NCBI GenBank assembly: GCA_012932295.1
Contig: JAAONU010000001.1
Span: 28,558,550-28,622,549, forward strand
From: Cyclina sinensis
Taxonomy: Eukaryota > Mollusca > Bivalvia > Venerida > Veneridae
Direction: 5' to 3'
DNA: 64,000 bases
Positions 36,301 to 48,200 of this stretch are shown here, one piece after another; the stretch's first letter is position 1, and each line of letters starts with the position of its first letter. The notes under the pieces are model-generated. The model saw nothing but the letters and a program-made list of their open reading frames with translations, had not been told where the DNA came from and searched no databases. Both the position numbers and the translations under genes were made by a program.

Positions 36301-39300
36301 TACAATTTGAATTTCACACCATGATTTACTCTAGTAGGAAAAGCTAATTTAGTACTGTTTAACTTAAATTTCTTTAAAAGTGTTTCTAAAGAAATTAGCA
36401 AGTCTAAGTTTTATTGTTATTTATATCCTTTCTTTTCATGTATTTACAGCACAGCAGCTCATATGAACATTTTATTGAAGTGACTGCTGTGCATTGCTAT
36501 CCAAAACGTAAACAATTGTTCTATCTTCTATTTCAAAAAGATATAGTTGTATGGTTATTAACAATTGTATTTTTTGTTGCAGGGTGTTGCACGCTGCTGG
36601 TTGAATGATGGTTTTGCATGATGTTCTGGTCCAGAGTTTGCTTAATTTCATCATCTGATGTATCATTTGCACCCTATATGATGAAATTTGCAGTTTTGGT
36701 GGCTGAATTCCTGTTTCCATTTGAAGTAAGTGTATTTTCCTTTATCTTGTTGTCTGATATATATTGATAATATTGATGCTGTAAAATGGTTTTCACTGCT
36801 TTCTGTATGTTCCATTTCAATTTCACACATTTACTCTAGTAGGAAGCGCTAATTTAGTACTGTTTATCATAAATTTCTTCCTAGATATAGTTGTACGGTT
36901 ATTAACAATTGTATTTTTTGTTGCAGGGTGTTGCACGCTGCTGGTTGAATGATGGTTTTGCATGATGTTCTGGTCCAGAGTTTGCTTAATTTCATCATCT
37001 GATGTATCATTTGCACCCTATATGATGAAATTTGCAGTTTTGGTGGCTGAATTCCTGTTTCCATTTGAAGTAAGTGTATTTTCCTTTTCCTTGTTGTCTG
37101 ATACATATGGAGACTATTGATGCTGTAAAATGGTTTTCACTGCTTTCTGTATGTTCAATTTCAATTTCACGCATTTACTCTAGTAGGAAGCGCTAATTTC
37201 GTACTATTTAACCTAAATTTCTTTAAAAGTTTTTCTAAAGAAATAAGCATGTCTAAGTTTTATTGTTAATTATATCCTTTCTTTTCAGGTATTTGCCGCA
37301 CAGCAGCTCAAATGAACTTTTGCAGATGTTTTATGGAAGTGACTGCTGTGCATTGCTGTCCAAAAGGTAAACAATTGTTCTATCTTCTATTTCAAATAGA
37401 TATATTTGTATGGTTATTAACAATTGTATTTCTTTACAGGTTGTTGCACGCTGCTGGTTGAATGATGGTTTTGCATGATGTTCTGGTCCAGAGTTTGCTT
37501 AATTTCATCATCTGATGTATCATTTGCACCCTATATGATGAAATTTGCAGTTTTGGTGGCTGAATTCCTGTTTCCATTTGAAGTAAGTTTATTTTCCTTT
37601 TCCTTGTTGTCTGAATTATATAGAGATTATTGATGCTGTAAAATAGTTTTCACTGCTTTCTGGAAGTTCAATTTGAATTTCACTCATTTACTCTAGTGGG
37701 AAGCGCTATTTTAGTACTATTTAACCTAAATTTCTTTAAAAGTTTTTCTGAAAAAGTAAGCATGTCTAAGTTTTATTGTTAATTATATCCTTATTTTTCA
37801 GGTATTTGCAACATAGCAGCTCAAATGAACTTTTGCAGATGTTTTATTGAAGTGACTGCTGTGCATTGCTGTCCAAAAGGTAAACAATTGTTCTATCTTC
37901 TATTTCAAATAGATATAGTTCTATGGTTATTAACAATTGTATTTCTTTACAGGTTGTTGCACGCTGCTGGTTGAATGAAGGTTTTGCATGATGTTCTGGT
38001 CCAGAGTTTGCTTAATTTCATCATCTGATGTATCATTTGCACCCTATATTATGAAATTTGCAGTTTTGGTGGCTGAATTCCTGTTTCCATTTGAAGTAAG
38101 TTTATTTTCCTTTTCCTTGTTGTCTGATATATATGGAGATTATTGATGCTGTAAAATGGTTTTCATTGCTCTCTGTATGTTCCATTTCAATTTCACACAT
38201 TTAATCTAGTAGGAAGCGCTAATTTAGTACTGTTTATTCTAAATTTCTTTAAAAGTTTTTCTAAAGAAATAAGGATGTCTAAGTTTTATCTTTATTTATA
38301 TCCTTTCTTTTCAGGTATTTGCCGCACAGCAGGTCAAATGAACTTTTGCCTTTTGCAGATGTTTTATTGAAGTGACTGCTGTGCATTGCTGTCCAAAAGG
38401 TAAACAATTGTTCTATCTTCTATTTCAAAAAGATATATGGTTATTAACAATTGTATTTTTTTACAGGGTGTTGCACGCTGCTGGTTGAATGATGGTTTTG
38501 CATGATGTTCTGGTCCAGAGTTTGCTTAATTTCATCATCTGATGTATCATTTGCACAGTTGTGTGGTTATTTATATTTGCGGTTTTTATAGTGTTTTGTA
38601 CGCTGGTGGTTGAATGAAGGTATTTGCCGCACAGTAGCTCAAATGAACTTTTGCAGATGTTTTATTGAAGTGACTGCTGTGCATTACTGTCCAAAAGGTA
38701 AACAATTGTTCTATCTTTCATTTCAAATAGATATAGTTGTATGGTTATTAACAAGTGTATTTTTTTGCAGGGTGTTGCACGCTGCTGGTTGAATGATGGT
38801 TTTGCATGATGTTCTGCTCCAGAGTTTGCTTAATTTCATCATCTGATGTATCATTTGCACCCTATATGATGAAATTTGCAGTTTTGGTGGCTGAATTCCT
38901 GTTTCCATTTAAAGTAAGATTATTTTCCTTTTCCTTGTTGTCTGATATATATGGAGATTATTGATTCTGTAAAAGGGTTTTCACTGTTTTCTGTAAGTTC
39001 AATTTGAATTTCAATCATTTACCCTAGCAAGAAGCGCTATTTTAGTACTATTTAACCTAAATTTCTTTAAAAGTTTTTCTAAAGAAATAACATGTCTAAG
39101 TTTTATCTTTATTTATATCCTTTCTTTTCAGGTATTTGCAGCAGAGCAGCTCAAATGAACTTTTGCAGATGTTTTATTGAAGTGACTGCTGTGCATTGCT
39201 GTCCAAAAGGTAAACAATTGTTCTATCTTCTATTTCAAAAAGATATAGTTGTATGGTTATTAACAATCGTATTTCTTTACAGGTTGTTGCACGCTGCTGG

Positions 39301-39425
39301 TTGAATGAAGGTTTTGCGTGATGTTCTGCTCCAGAGTTTGCTTAATTTCATCATCTGATGTATGATTTGCACCCTATATGATGAAATTTGCAGTTTTGGT
39401 GGCTGAATTCCTGCTTTCATTTGAA
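33313..39425 (+). ncRNA. Putative multi-exon long non-coding RNA with tandemly duplicated exon pairs
   Basis: A chain of sequence blocks framed by strong splice signals but lacking a shared open frame. Unique-looking exons: 33313-33394, 33701-33789, 34108-34213, 34429-34546, 35090-35233. Then A-type exons (about 78 nt): 35458-35520, 35934-, 36450-36507, 37289-37366, 37802-37879, 38315-38399, 38620-38697, 39132-39209. B-type exons (about 143 nt): 35592-35713, 36074-36216, 36593-36725, 36927-37069, 37440-37582, 37953-38095, 38467-, 38771-38913, 39283-39425. Acceptors are TTTCTTTTCAG or TTTCTTTACAG; donors are GTAAAC (A) and GTAAGT (B). B has stops in all three frames and A in two, so A+B cannot be a repeated protein module. 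Some copies are damaged: A2 and B7 lack a donor, A3 has lost its original acceptor AG, and A7 is fused to a B fragment. Introns are about as conserved as exons, so the copies are recent. Transcription is inferred from splice signals only. An unusual satellite is the alternative. Confidence 0.5.
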
Positions 39426-39603
39426 GTAAGTTTATTTTCCTTTTCTTGTTGTCTGATATATATGGAGATTATTGATGCTGTAAAATTGTTTTCACTGCTT
39501 TCTGTATGTTCCATTTCAATTTCACGCATTTACTCTAGTAGGAAGCGCTAATTTAGTACTATTTAACCTAAATTTCTTTTAAAGTGTTTCTAAAGAAATA
39601 AGC
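35458..39603 (+). repeat. 513-bp tandem array of an exon-pair unit, about eight units
   Basis: B-type exon starts are spaced 482, 519, 334, 513, 513, 514, 304 and 512 bases. The 334 and 304 spacings are deleted units: one without an A exon, one with the B end and following intron lost. Each full unit is A exon, a ~73-bp intron, B exon and a ~219-bp intron that contains 'taggaagcgctaatttagta'. The last intron stops abruptly near 39603 at the edge of the next satellite. Confidence 0.92.
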
Positions 39604-40790
39604 AGTTACTTCCCTTTTAAATGACGAAAGGGACACCACTCTTACTCCTTTATTTTTTGTTATCATTAGAGTAAATTCCCTTTAAATTGATGACGTCATT
39701 CGTAAGGGAGAGCACTCTCAACTAGTTATATTTTCAAAAAATTAAGAGTAACTTCCTTTCGAAATGACAAAAGGGAGACCACTCTCACTGATTTAATTTT
39801 TTTATCATAAGGGTAACTTCCCTAGAAACTGATGACATCATTCGTAAGGGAGAGCACTCTCAACGAAATAATTTCGAAAAAACTAAGTTTCTTCCATTTG
39901 AAATGACGAAAGGGACACCACCCTTACTGTTTTATTTTTTGTTATCAATAGAGTAACTACCCTTCGAATTTATGACGTCATTCGTAAAGGAGAGCACTCT
40001 CAACGACTTACATTTTTGAAAAAATAAGTTTGAAATGACGAAAGGGACACAACTCTTTCTGCTTTATTTTTTGCTATCATTAGAGTAACTTCCCTTTGAA
40101 TTCATGACGTCATAACCAGTTCTATTTTCGAAAAATTAAGAGAAATTTTCCTTCGAAATGACGGAAGGGACACCACTTTTACTGCTTTATTTTTTGCTAT
40201 CATTAGAGTAACCTCCCTTTGAATTGATGACGTCATTCGTAAGGGAGAGCACTCTCAACCAGTTATATTTTCGAAAAATTAAGAGAAACTTCCCTTCGAA
40301 ATGACGGAAGGGACACCACTCTTATGTTTTATTTTTTTGTTATCATTAAAGTAACTTCCCTTTAAACTGATGACGTCATTCGTAAGGGAGAGCACTCTCA
40401 ACAAGTTATATTTTCGAAACATTAAGAGTTACTTCCCTTCGAAATGACGAAAGGGACACCACTCATACTATTTTATTTTTTGTTATCAGAGTAACTTCCC
40501 TTTAAATTGATGACGTCATTCGAAAGCGAGAGCACTCTCAACGACTTATATTTTTGAAAAATTAAGAGTTACTTCCCTTTGAAATGACGAAAAGGACACC
40601 ACTTTTGCTACCCCCTTCTTTTTTTATTAGAGTAACTTTCACTTGAATTGATGACGTCTTTCGTAAGGGAGAGCATTCTCAACTACTTATATTTTTGAAA
40701 AATTAAGAGTTACTTCCCTTTGAAATGACGAAAGGGACACCACTCTTACTGCTTTATTTTTTTGTTATCTTAAATGTTGACGCACTAACG
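39604..40790. repeat. ~140-bp satellite, about eight copies, with a TGACGTCA-type site in each
   Basis: The unit contains 'gttacttccctttgaaatga', 'cgaaagggacaccactctta', 'tgacgtcattcgtaagggag' and 'agcactctcaac'. The palindrome TGACGTCA (consensus CRE, the ATF/CREB site) is perfect at 39691, 39973, 40105, 40228, 40371 and 40511, and altered by one base at 39833 (TGACATCA) and 40652 (TGACGTCT). Spacings are 142, 140, 132, 123, 143, 140 and 141. Confidence 0.92.
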
Positions 40791-40850
40791 TACGACGACG
40801 GACGAAATGAGATCACAATAAAAATGATTATATCAATTTGTTAATTTCAG

Positions 40851-41085
40851 GACATGTAACTGATGACACACCTGAATTTTAAAACTTTTGCCAGATGGAA
40901 TTTCCAGACCTTGACCCAGAGGGACCATTTCAATGCTTACTGCCAAATTCAGGGTGCCAAGATTTATTTGATTCAAGGACAATATGCCGTATCAATACAC
41001 AATATTATGACCATTACATGCAATATCAACATAGTTTAGTGGCTTCATCCAAGATAAATGAGTGTTTGAACAAGCAGTAACTTTC
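40851..41085 (+). other. Possible downstream exon with a 61-codon open frame
   Basis: Follows a good acceptor (TTAATTTCAG at 40841-40850). It contains an ATG frame at 40895-41080 (MEFPDLDPEGPFQCLL..., ending NECLNKQ). I do not recognise the peptide. It could be the 3' exon of the upstream non-coding unit or chance. A second acceptor-like TTTGTTCAG lies near 41152. Confidence 0.3.
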
Positions 41086-43186
41086 AACAGTTATGTGTGC
41101 AAAAGTACAGGTTTTGTTTTCAAATCAGTCTACTGGACACTTCCTTTGTTCAGGTATAGGCACATTGACTGATGACATCACAAGCACCTGCTACCAAAAT
41201 ATAGCTGACCTACTGGTTTAATAACTTTCAAGTTATTCTCCAGACAAAAGTGTGATGGACGGAGAGAAGGACGGACATGGCGGTGACTATAATAATTATG
41301 CTCTCCCTTTGGAGACCATAAAAAGTACATTTTCTGCACTGAAACATATACTGCTAAAACCAGTTTATTGATCTTGTATATATTTTATGTTGATAACTTT
41401 TCTTTTTCGTCCCATAAATGACATGACTTTTTGATACAAAAATATAAAAATAATACCATGCTGCGGATAATTTGTTGCTTGCACGGAAGCTTTAATATAG
41501 TCACATCATATTCCCTTGCCAAAATATTAGCAATTACAAAAGAAAATGTTTTAGCTCTTGTTTTTCCTGGTCAAATGAGCTGTTTAAACAGATGTCATAT
41601 TTGTTCAGTATGTGTAAAATATGTGTATATAAATAATGCAAAATCAGTAAGATTTGTTCTTAATATTATTTGATGCAAAAGAAGATGGATATTGACCATT
41701 AAAGTTTTTCCTTGAATGTGCAATTTGATCTGATGATACAGTTTTAATAGCAAGAAGATTGTTTACCCTGCCAGTGTATGTTGTGCTTGAACAATTATTT
41801 TGTGTTTGAAGAATAAACAGATATAAAGTGTTACAGATATTGTTATATATATCATAATGTAATGCACGAGCGATGAAAGTTGTATAAATTCCCTCAGTAA
41901 TTTGTTTGTTCAAGACCCTCAATAATATACATGCAGCATGTCACACTGAAACAGCATTATTGCCTGATTGTACTGTATAGATTCTCGGAAATATGCAGTG
42001 TAAAAATCAACATTTGAAGAAACTGGACATTAATTTCAAAGCATTCAAAGAGCAGAATGATATTAGAAAGATAGGACTGCAGTCAAACTTTGACCAAATA
42101 CTCTTGCAGCTGAGCTATTAAAACCAACTAATTTGACTTCATGCCAACTTGTAGTTGATGACCTATTTTAAGAAACCATTCTGCAAACACCACCAGACCT
42201 CTTTTTAAAAACCATGCTGCATGACCACAATATGAACTTTTAATACAGGTTAAGTGAAGGGAGGCTCCTTACAATGATGTTAGCTCTTCAGAACAGCTAT
42301 CCAAATCTAAATATTGTAAAGTGAGCTGCAGCTCTGTCAATCTTTTCAGGAGCTACATAGTCAGTATATGTAAGCAACATACTTTCATAAAAGTTTAGTC
42401 AGGCTAAATTTAAATTCATTTTTTTGTGCAGTGCTATAAATTTTGGGTATACATTGTAATTATAAAGCACTGAGAGGCCTAGCATGATGCTATTAGCTAC
42501 TGCTGCAGACACTAGAGTGTAAAAACATGATGACAGTGTCATCATTTGACAGTTATCCATGATAAATTTACAACCTAAAGGTGCCACACAAACTTCTAAA
42601 CATATAACAATCTCCATGAAGTCTTGCTTCAATTCAAATATATTTAATCATGTTAACTCAGAAAGAAGGTATCAGCCATAAATTATATTTAAAAACCTTG
42701 TAAATGTCAAAAGGTAGAGCAATATATGCTCAATGTAAAAGTTTTGTTAGAGACAGTTTTTTTCATTTTGAATGAATAAATTTATATTACAGATATTGTT
42801 TGACAACTGTAGAATGAATTATCTGCACAAGAAACTGCTAAAATACATTTCAGGGCAGATAACTCCACAACACAGTTGTGAGTCTATGCTCAAGAAAGTG
42901 TCCTGCAGATCTACTCTTCATGTACATAATGTGTAGCAAGTTTCATTTTGTTCAGATGAAAACTTTACAAGGATTTCTCCCCACATGAAACCAGTGCAAA
43001 ACCAGGCCTTTCTGACATATAACATGCTTGTCTTTCCATCAGATATTTCCTTTAAATTGATCATATTTTTATGAAAACAACTCTTAAAGGGAAAGCAGTC
43101 TGATTTTTTGGAACCACTTTGTTTAAATTCATGTATTTTTGAAAATGGTATGAAAACTGTGCAGTGTTAGTGACACTTATCTAACA
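41086..43186. other. Intergenic stretch, no gene recognised
   Basis: Near 41250-41310 there is a repeat end ('gacggagagaaggacggaca', 'atgctctccctttggagacc'). The remainder is AT-rich with scattered short open stretches that lack exon context. Confidence 0.45.
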
Positions 43187-43935
43187 AGAACTGTCACTGT
43201 AAGATGACAATGCCCCCGAAAGTGGTGCTTTGACCTTTGAGGTGAAAACCAGTCATTCAGGGGTCAAGGTGAAATAAATATAGGTCAGTGGGAAGGTCTT
43301 ATACAATGGGGGTTGGGTCCAAGTATGAAGTAAATCCACTTACTAATAAGGAAGTTATGGATAATTTTAAAGTTTTTAAACAACTGGATCTTCAAGGTGA
43401 AGGTCATTCAGGGGTGAAAGTCAAACAAATATAGGTCAGTGCGATGGCCTTGTCCAAAGGGTTGTTGTGTCCAAGTATGAAGTAATTATACTTACTAATA
43501 AGGAAGTTATGGCCAATGTTAAAGTTTTAGGACAATTGGATTTTCAAGAAGGTCATCCAGGGGTAAAGGTCAAACAAATATAGGTCAGTGGAAAGGTCTT
43601 GTCCAAAGGGGTGTTGTGTTAAAGTATGAAGTAAATCCATCTACTAATTTGGAAGTTATGGCCAAATATTAGTTTTCATAGTGTCCAAGTATGAATTAAA
43701 TCCACTTATCAATAAAGAAGTTATTGCCAATGTTAAACTTTTTGGACAATTGGATCTTCAAGGGAAAGGTCAATCAGCGGTCAAGGTCAAATAAATATAG
43801 GTCAGTGGAAAGGTCGTGTCCAAAGGGGTATTGTGTCCAAGTATGAATTAAATTCACTCACTAATAATGAAGTTATGGCCAATGTTAAAGTTTTCAGACG
43901 GACTGACGGATGGACGGACAGTTCAAACAGAGTTA
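43187..43935 (+). repeat. 'atgcccccgaaag' repeat block, inverse of 14515-15365
   Basis: Starts 'aacaagaactgtcactgtaa', 'gatgacaatgcccccgaaag'. Subunits are marked by AAGTATGA at 43321, 43473, 43622, 43687 and 43839 (152, 149, 65 and 152), so one unit is truncated. Ends at 'gacggacagttcaaac'. The matching block in the STX8 intron reads the other way. Confidence 0.85.
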
Positions 43936-44995
43936 TAGCTCTTATACAATGCACTTTCTCTCATTGTGCTTGATCATTGTATGAAGTTGCATTGAATTCC
44001 AATTAGTAGTTTTCAAGTTATCCTCCATTCAAAGGAAAACCAACAAAGGGCAATTACTCTGCAAATAGTGAAGATGGAGTTATGATTCTTGGACACTGCA
44101 CTTCCTCTTATTGTGCTTGACCATTGTATGAAGTTGCACTAAATTCCAACGAGTAGTTTTCAAGCTATGCTCCGAATAAAGAAAACCAATAAAGGGCAAT
44201 TACTCTGCAAAAGAGAATTTGGAGTTATGATTCTTGAACACTGCACTTCCTCTCATTGTGCTTGACCATTGTATGATGTTGCATTGAAGTCAAACCAGTA
44301 GTTTTCAAGTTTTGCTCCCTACAAAGGAAAATCAACAAAAGGCAGTAACTCTGAAAATAGTGAAGATGGAGTTATGATTCTTGGACACTGCACTTTCTCT
44401 TATTGTGCTTGACCATTGTATGTAGTTGCAATGAATTCCAACCAGTAGTTTTCAAGTTATCCTCCAGACAAGGAAAACCTATTAAGGCCAGAAACTCTGA
44501 ATATAGAGAAGATGGAGTTATGTTTCTTGGACACTGCACTTCCTCTCATTGTGCTTGACCATTGTATGTAGTTGCATTGAAATCCAACCAATAGTTTTCA
44601 AGTTATGCTCTGGATAAAAAAACCAATAAAGGGAAATAACTCTAAAAATAATGAACATGGAGTTATGATTCTTGGACACTGCACTTCCTCTCATTGTGAT
44701 TGACCATTGTGTGAAGTTGCAATGAATTCCAACCAGTAGTTTTCAAGTTTTGCTCCCTACAAAGGAAAACGAATAAAGAGCAATAACTCTGAAAATAGTG
44801 AAGATGGAGTTATGATTTTTGGACACTGCACTTCCTCTTATTGTGCTTGACCATTGTATGAAGTTGCATTGAATTCCAACCAGCAGTTTTCAAGTTATGC
44901 TCTGGACAAGGTAAACCCCGACCGACCGCCCGACCGACCACCGGGTGACTCCTATATACCCCCAAACTTTGTTTTGGGTGTATAATAACAGCTAA
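43936..44995. repeat. 146-bp tandem repeat, about seven copies
   Basis: GTGCTTGACCATTGTATG recurs at 43968, 44113, 44258, 44405, 44551, 44696 and 44843 (145, 145, 147, 146, 145 and 147). It terminates in 'gaccgaccgcccgaccgacc' and 'tatacccccaaactttg', the reverse of a typical 'ccccacaaa..aagtttggg' repeat end such as the one near 53420. Confidence 0.93.
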
Positions 44996-45272
44996 AACAA
45001 ATACTTCTCTCTGATAATGCTGATAACTGTTTTCATACCATTTTTTGGGATTCTTTTTTCTTTCTTCTTTCATTTTTTTTCAGCAACATTCATTTTGATA
45101 TTCTGGAGCAAAATTCAAGTACTGATATACTGCAAATTTTTCTGTTTATTTACTACTACAACTTTACATCAAAGAACACAATAGTTTGTAACTGCTTCAG
45201 CTGCCCTCATTTGAAAGGCTCAGTTTCATCTCCAGTAAGTTTACACCATTGCTCTGCCTACAGTCCTTTAGT

Positions 45273-48200
45273 TTAAGTTCCTGTACGCATTGGTGGTGAC
45301 ACGAGAATCACGCCATCTCCTCTTACAAACAACATTGGAATATTCCTCTTTGTAGACTGAAACAAAAACAATCAAAGCGCTGCAAGCACTGAAGTATTCA
45401 CTCGTTGAAATATTCTTTCATGGCAAAAATATCAGAAGCTTTATAAATATTTAGATGAAACGATGTTATTTAGCAAATTTACAAACATGTATCATTTTAC
45501 ATCATAATATATGGTTTGTAAAACAAGCAAAGTACTTATGTAAATACCTTTCCATGATTAATAATAGATTAATGTTTGTCACCAAGTGACAATTTTTAAA
45601 GTTGAACATAGCTTTCTGTTTTACATTATGAACAGAACAGAACAGAACAGAAAGTTTATTGTATTAACTTGAACATTTACAGTTCATCGTTATTAACATA
45701 AATATAACATACAAAAACAACACACATAGCAAAGCGAGAGCGAACACTCATTACATTCAATTTTATATCATACACACATGTATTTTACATAAACTAAATG
45801 ATAGTTTTTTTTTATGATAAAATATGATTTACATGTAAGGGTTCAATGGATTTTGATCTAATGATGAACAATTAATTTTAAGATAACACATATTCAAACT
45901 CTTCAAATTAGCCTAGATTGCTGTTAATAGGAGTAAATAGCTACTTGAAGAGAACAAGTCATTACTGGTTATAAATATCAATTTGCTTGTTAAATGTCTA
46001 AAGTAAGTGTAACTATTATCAAACAAGATGACCATAATAGCAATTTTATCGCTCGCCTCAGTGGAGGTGTTAACTATGTTAAGATTAGATGAAGACTGTG
46101 TCTCTTGCTGAATAAAGTGGAGCAAAAATCTATAATAGAAAACACATAAAAAATCCTTTTTGTCTCTGTCATTGACCTTAAGTTTTTAATATTCGAATTT
46201 GATTAAGATATAAAAATAACCAAAACACTCTAAGCAAGTTTCATTCAGACGTGATCTTGCTATTGAAACTTGTGGATATTCAAATATACCTAAACACTTG
46301 CAACTTTGTAAATATACTATTGATAATGGGTATCATTTTGTCATTAAGTGTCCTTTGTATAAAGAATTTATAGATGTATATTCTCCATCAAAGTATGCTA
46401 TTAATCCTTCTTTGAAGAACTTATATATGTTGATTTCTACACACAACAAGAGCCATGTTACACATGGTTAATCCCCCCGCCGGGAAGAAGCTACCTGAAG
46501 GTTGTACTTTCAAACACTCAATGTAATAATGTTTGAAGAAAATCCCACAAAAAATAGGCAAGGTAGAGTTATTGTTCTTGCAAACTGCATTTCCTACCAA
46601 TGTGCTATGTCAGTGTATCAAGTTTGAAGAAAATCGCTCGAGCACTTTTGGAGTTATGCTTCGGACAAAGTTTTTCAATTAAATCTGATAAAGGGGAATA
46701 ATTCTAAAGTAGGCAAGGTAGAGTTATTATTCTTACACACTGCACCTCCTCCAAATGTGCTCTTTCAGTATATAAAGTTTGAAGAAAATCACTCAAGTAC
46801 TTTTGGAGTTATGCTCCGGAAAAAACTGGAACGGACGCACGCACGGACGGACAGAGACCATTTCTAATATCCTCTCCGCCTTTGTCGGGGGATAACAAGT
46901 TAAAAAATTCAAGAATTAGATAGACATGTATATGCTGGGATTTTTAAAATGTAAACAAGTAAATCTGATAAAGGGGAATAACTCTAAAAAATAGGCAAGG
47001 TAGAGTTATTGGACTTGCACACTGCACTACCTACCAATGTGCTCTGTCAGTGGATGAAGTTTGAATAAAATCCCTCAAGTAGTTTTGGAGTTATGCTCTG
47101 GACAAAATTTATCAAGTAATTCTGATAAAGGGGAATAACTCTAAAAATAGGCAAGGTAGAGTTATTGGACTTGCACAATGCACTACCTACCAATGTGCTC
47201 TGTCAGTGTATGAAGTCTGAATAAAATCCCTCCGGCAGTTTTGGAGTTATGCTCCGGACAAAATTTATCAAGTAAATCTGATAAAGCGGAATAACTCTAA
47301 AAAAAAGGCAAGGTAGAGTTATTGCATTTGCACACTGCACTACCTATCAATGTGCTCTGTCAGTGTATGAAGTTTGGATAAAATCCCTCAAGTAGTTTTG
47401 GAGTTATGCTCCAGACAAAATTGTTTCGGATGGACGGACGCATGGACACACAGACGCACGGACAGACGAAGGGCATTTCTAATATCCCCTCCACCTTTGG
47501 CGGGGGATAAAAAAAACTTAGATGTAGCTAGAACTGCCACTGTCCTATCCCACAACCTTTGCTATAACTCTGACAATATCAAATTTAGTCAGTGCTCTTC
47601 TGAGATATGTATTATACCATGTACATGTATTTGTCTTTTACTTGGTATTTGTCCAGTCACTGTGTAATAGACATTGAAGAAACATGCCAGCAAGAAAGTA
47701 TTTTAATAGTTATCTTGTGATTGTTTCTGTTGAAATGCTGGAATTGAAAAAAAGTTTTTTTTGTTCTTTTCTCCACTCCTTACTTTGAACAAGTATACAT
47801 GTCTTTCTGCTGATTTGCCGATACTGCATTTGCCTATGACTTGCATGCTTACTTTAAAATTAACAATCAGAATATAAATTTCTCAGTGCTGAGACCAGAT
47901 TAAAATTTAAAGTCACTGGTTCTTATCTGGTTTAGACCAGCAAAAAATTAACACAACTGGATTGTATTTGTAGGCCCACAGTAGCATTACCTGGAGCATA
48001 CAGCGTTTTGATCTAACAAAATGGCGACGCTTATATCTCTCAATCTCCTCCCAGTGATCTTCCCTTCATTCTTTGGAAAGATCTCTGCCAACACACATTC
48101 CTTTTAGCTGGATTTCAGCTATATATACATGTAGTAGTAGTCTGTGAACTACAACAGTTGCAATTGTAATTGCATCGAATTAACATTCCTGAATGTAAAA

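Noticed and set aside
36927..37069. C/D-box snoRNA inside each B exon (ATGATG..., CTGA, ATGATGA, CTGA order)
   Set aside because: The motif order is suggestive, but the first box is imperfect, flanks do not form a terminal stem, and the first B copy (35592-35713) lacks the ATGATGA segment entirely.
39092..39304. Cys-rich peptide frame across A exons (ICRTAAQMNFCRCF...)
   Set aside because: The frame is open through the A exon but hits a stop a few codons into the B exon in the spliced order, and the long version depends on reading through the intron.
35458..39603. CRISPR-like array
   Set aside because: Units are 513 bp with no short direct repeat and spacer pattern, and the context is animal nuclear DNA.
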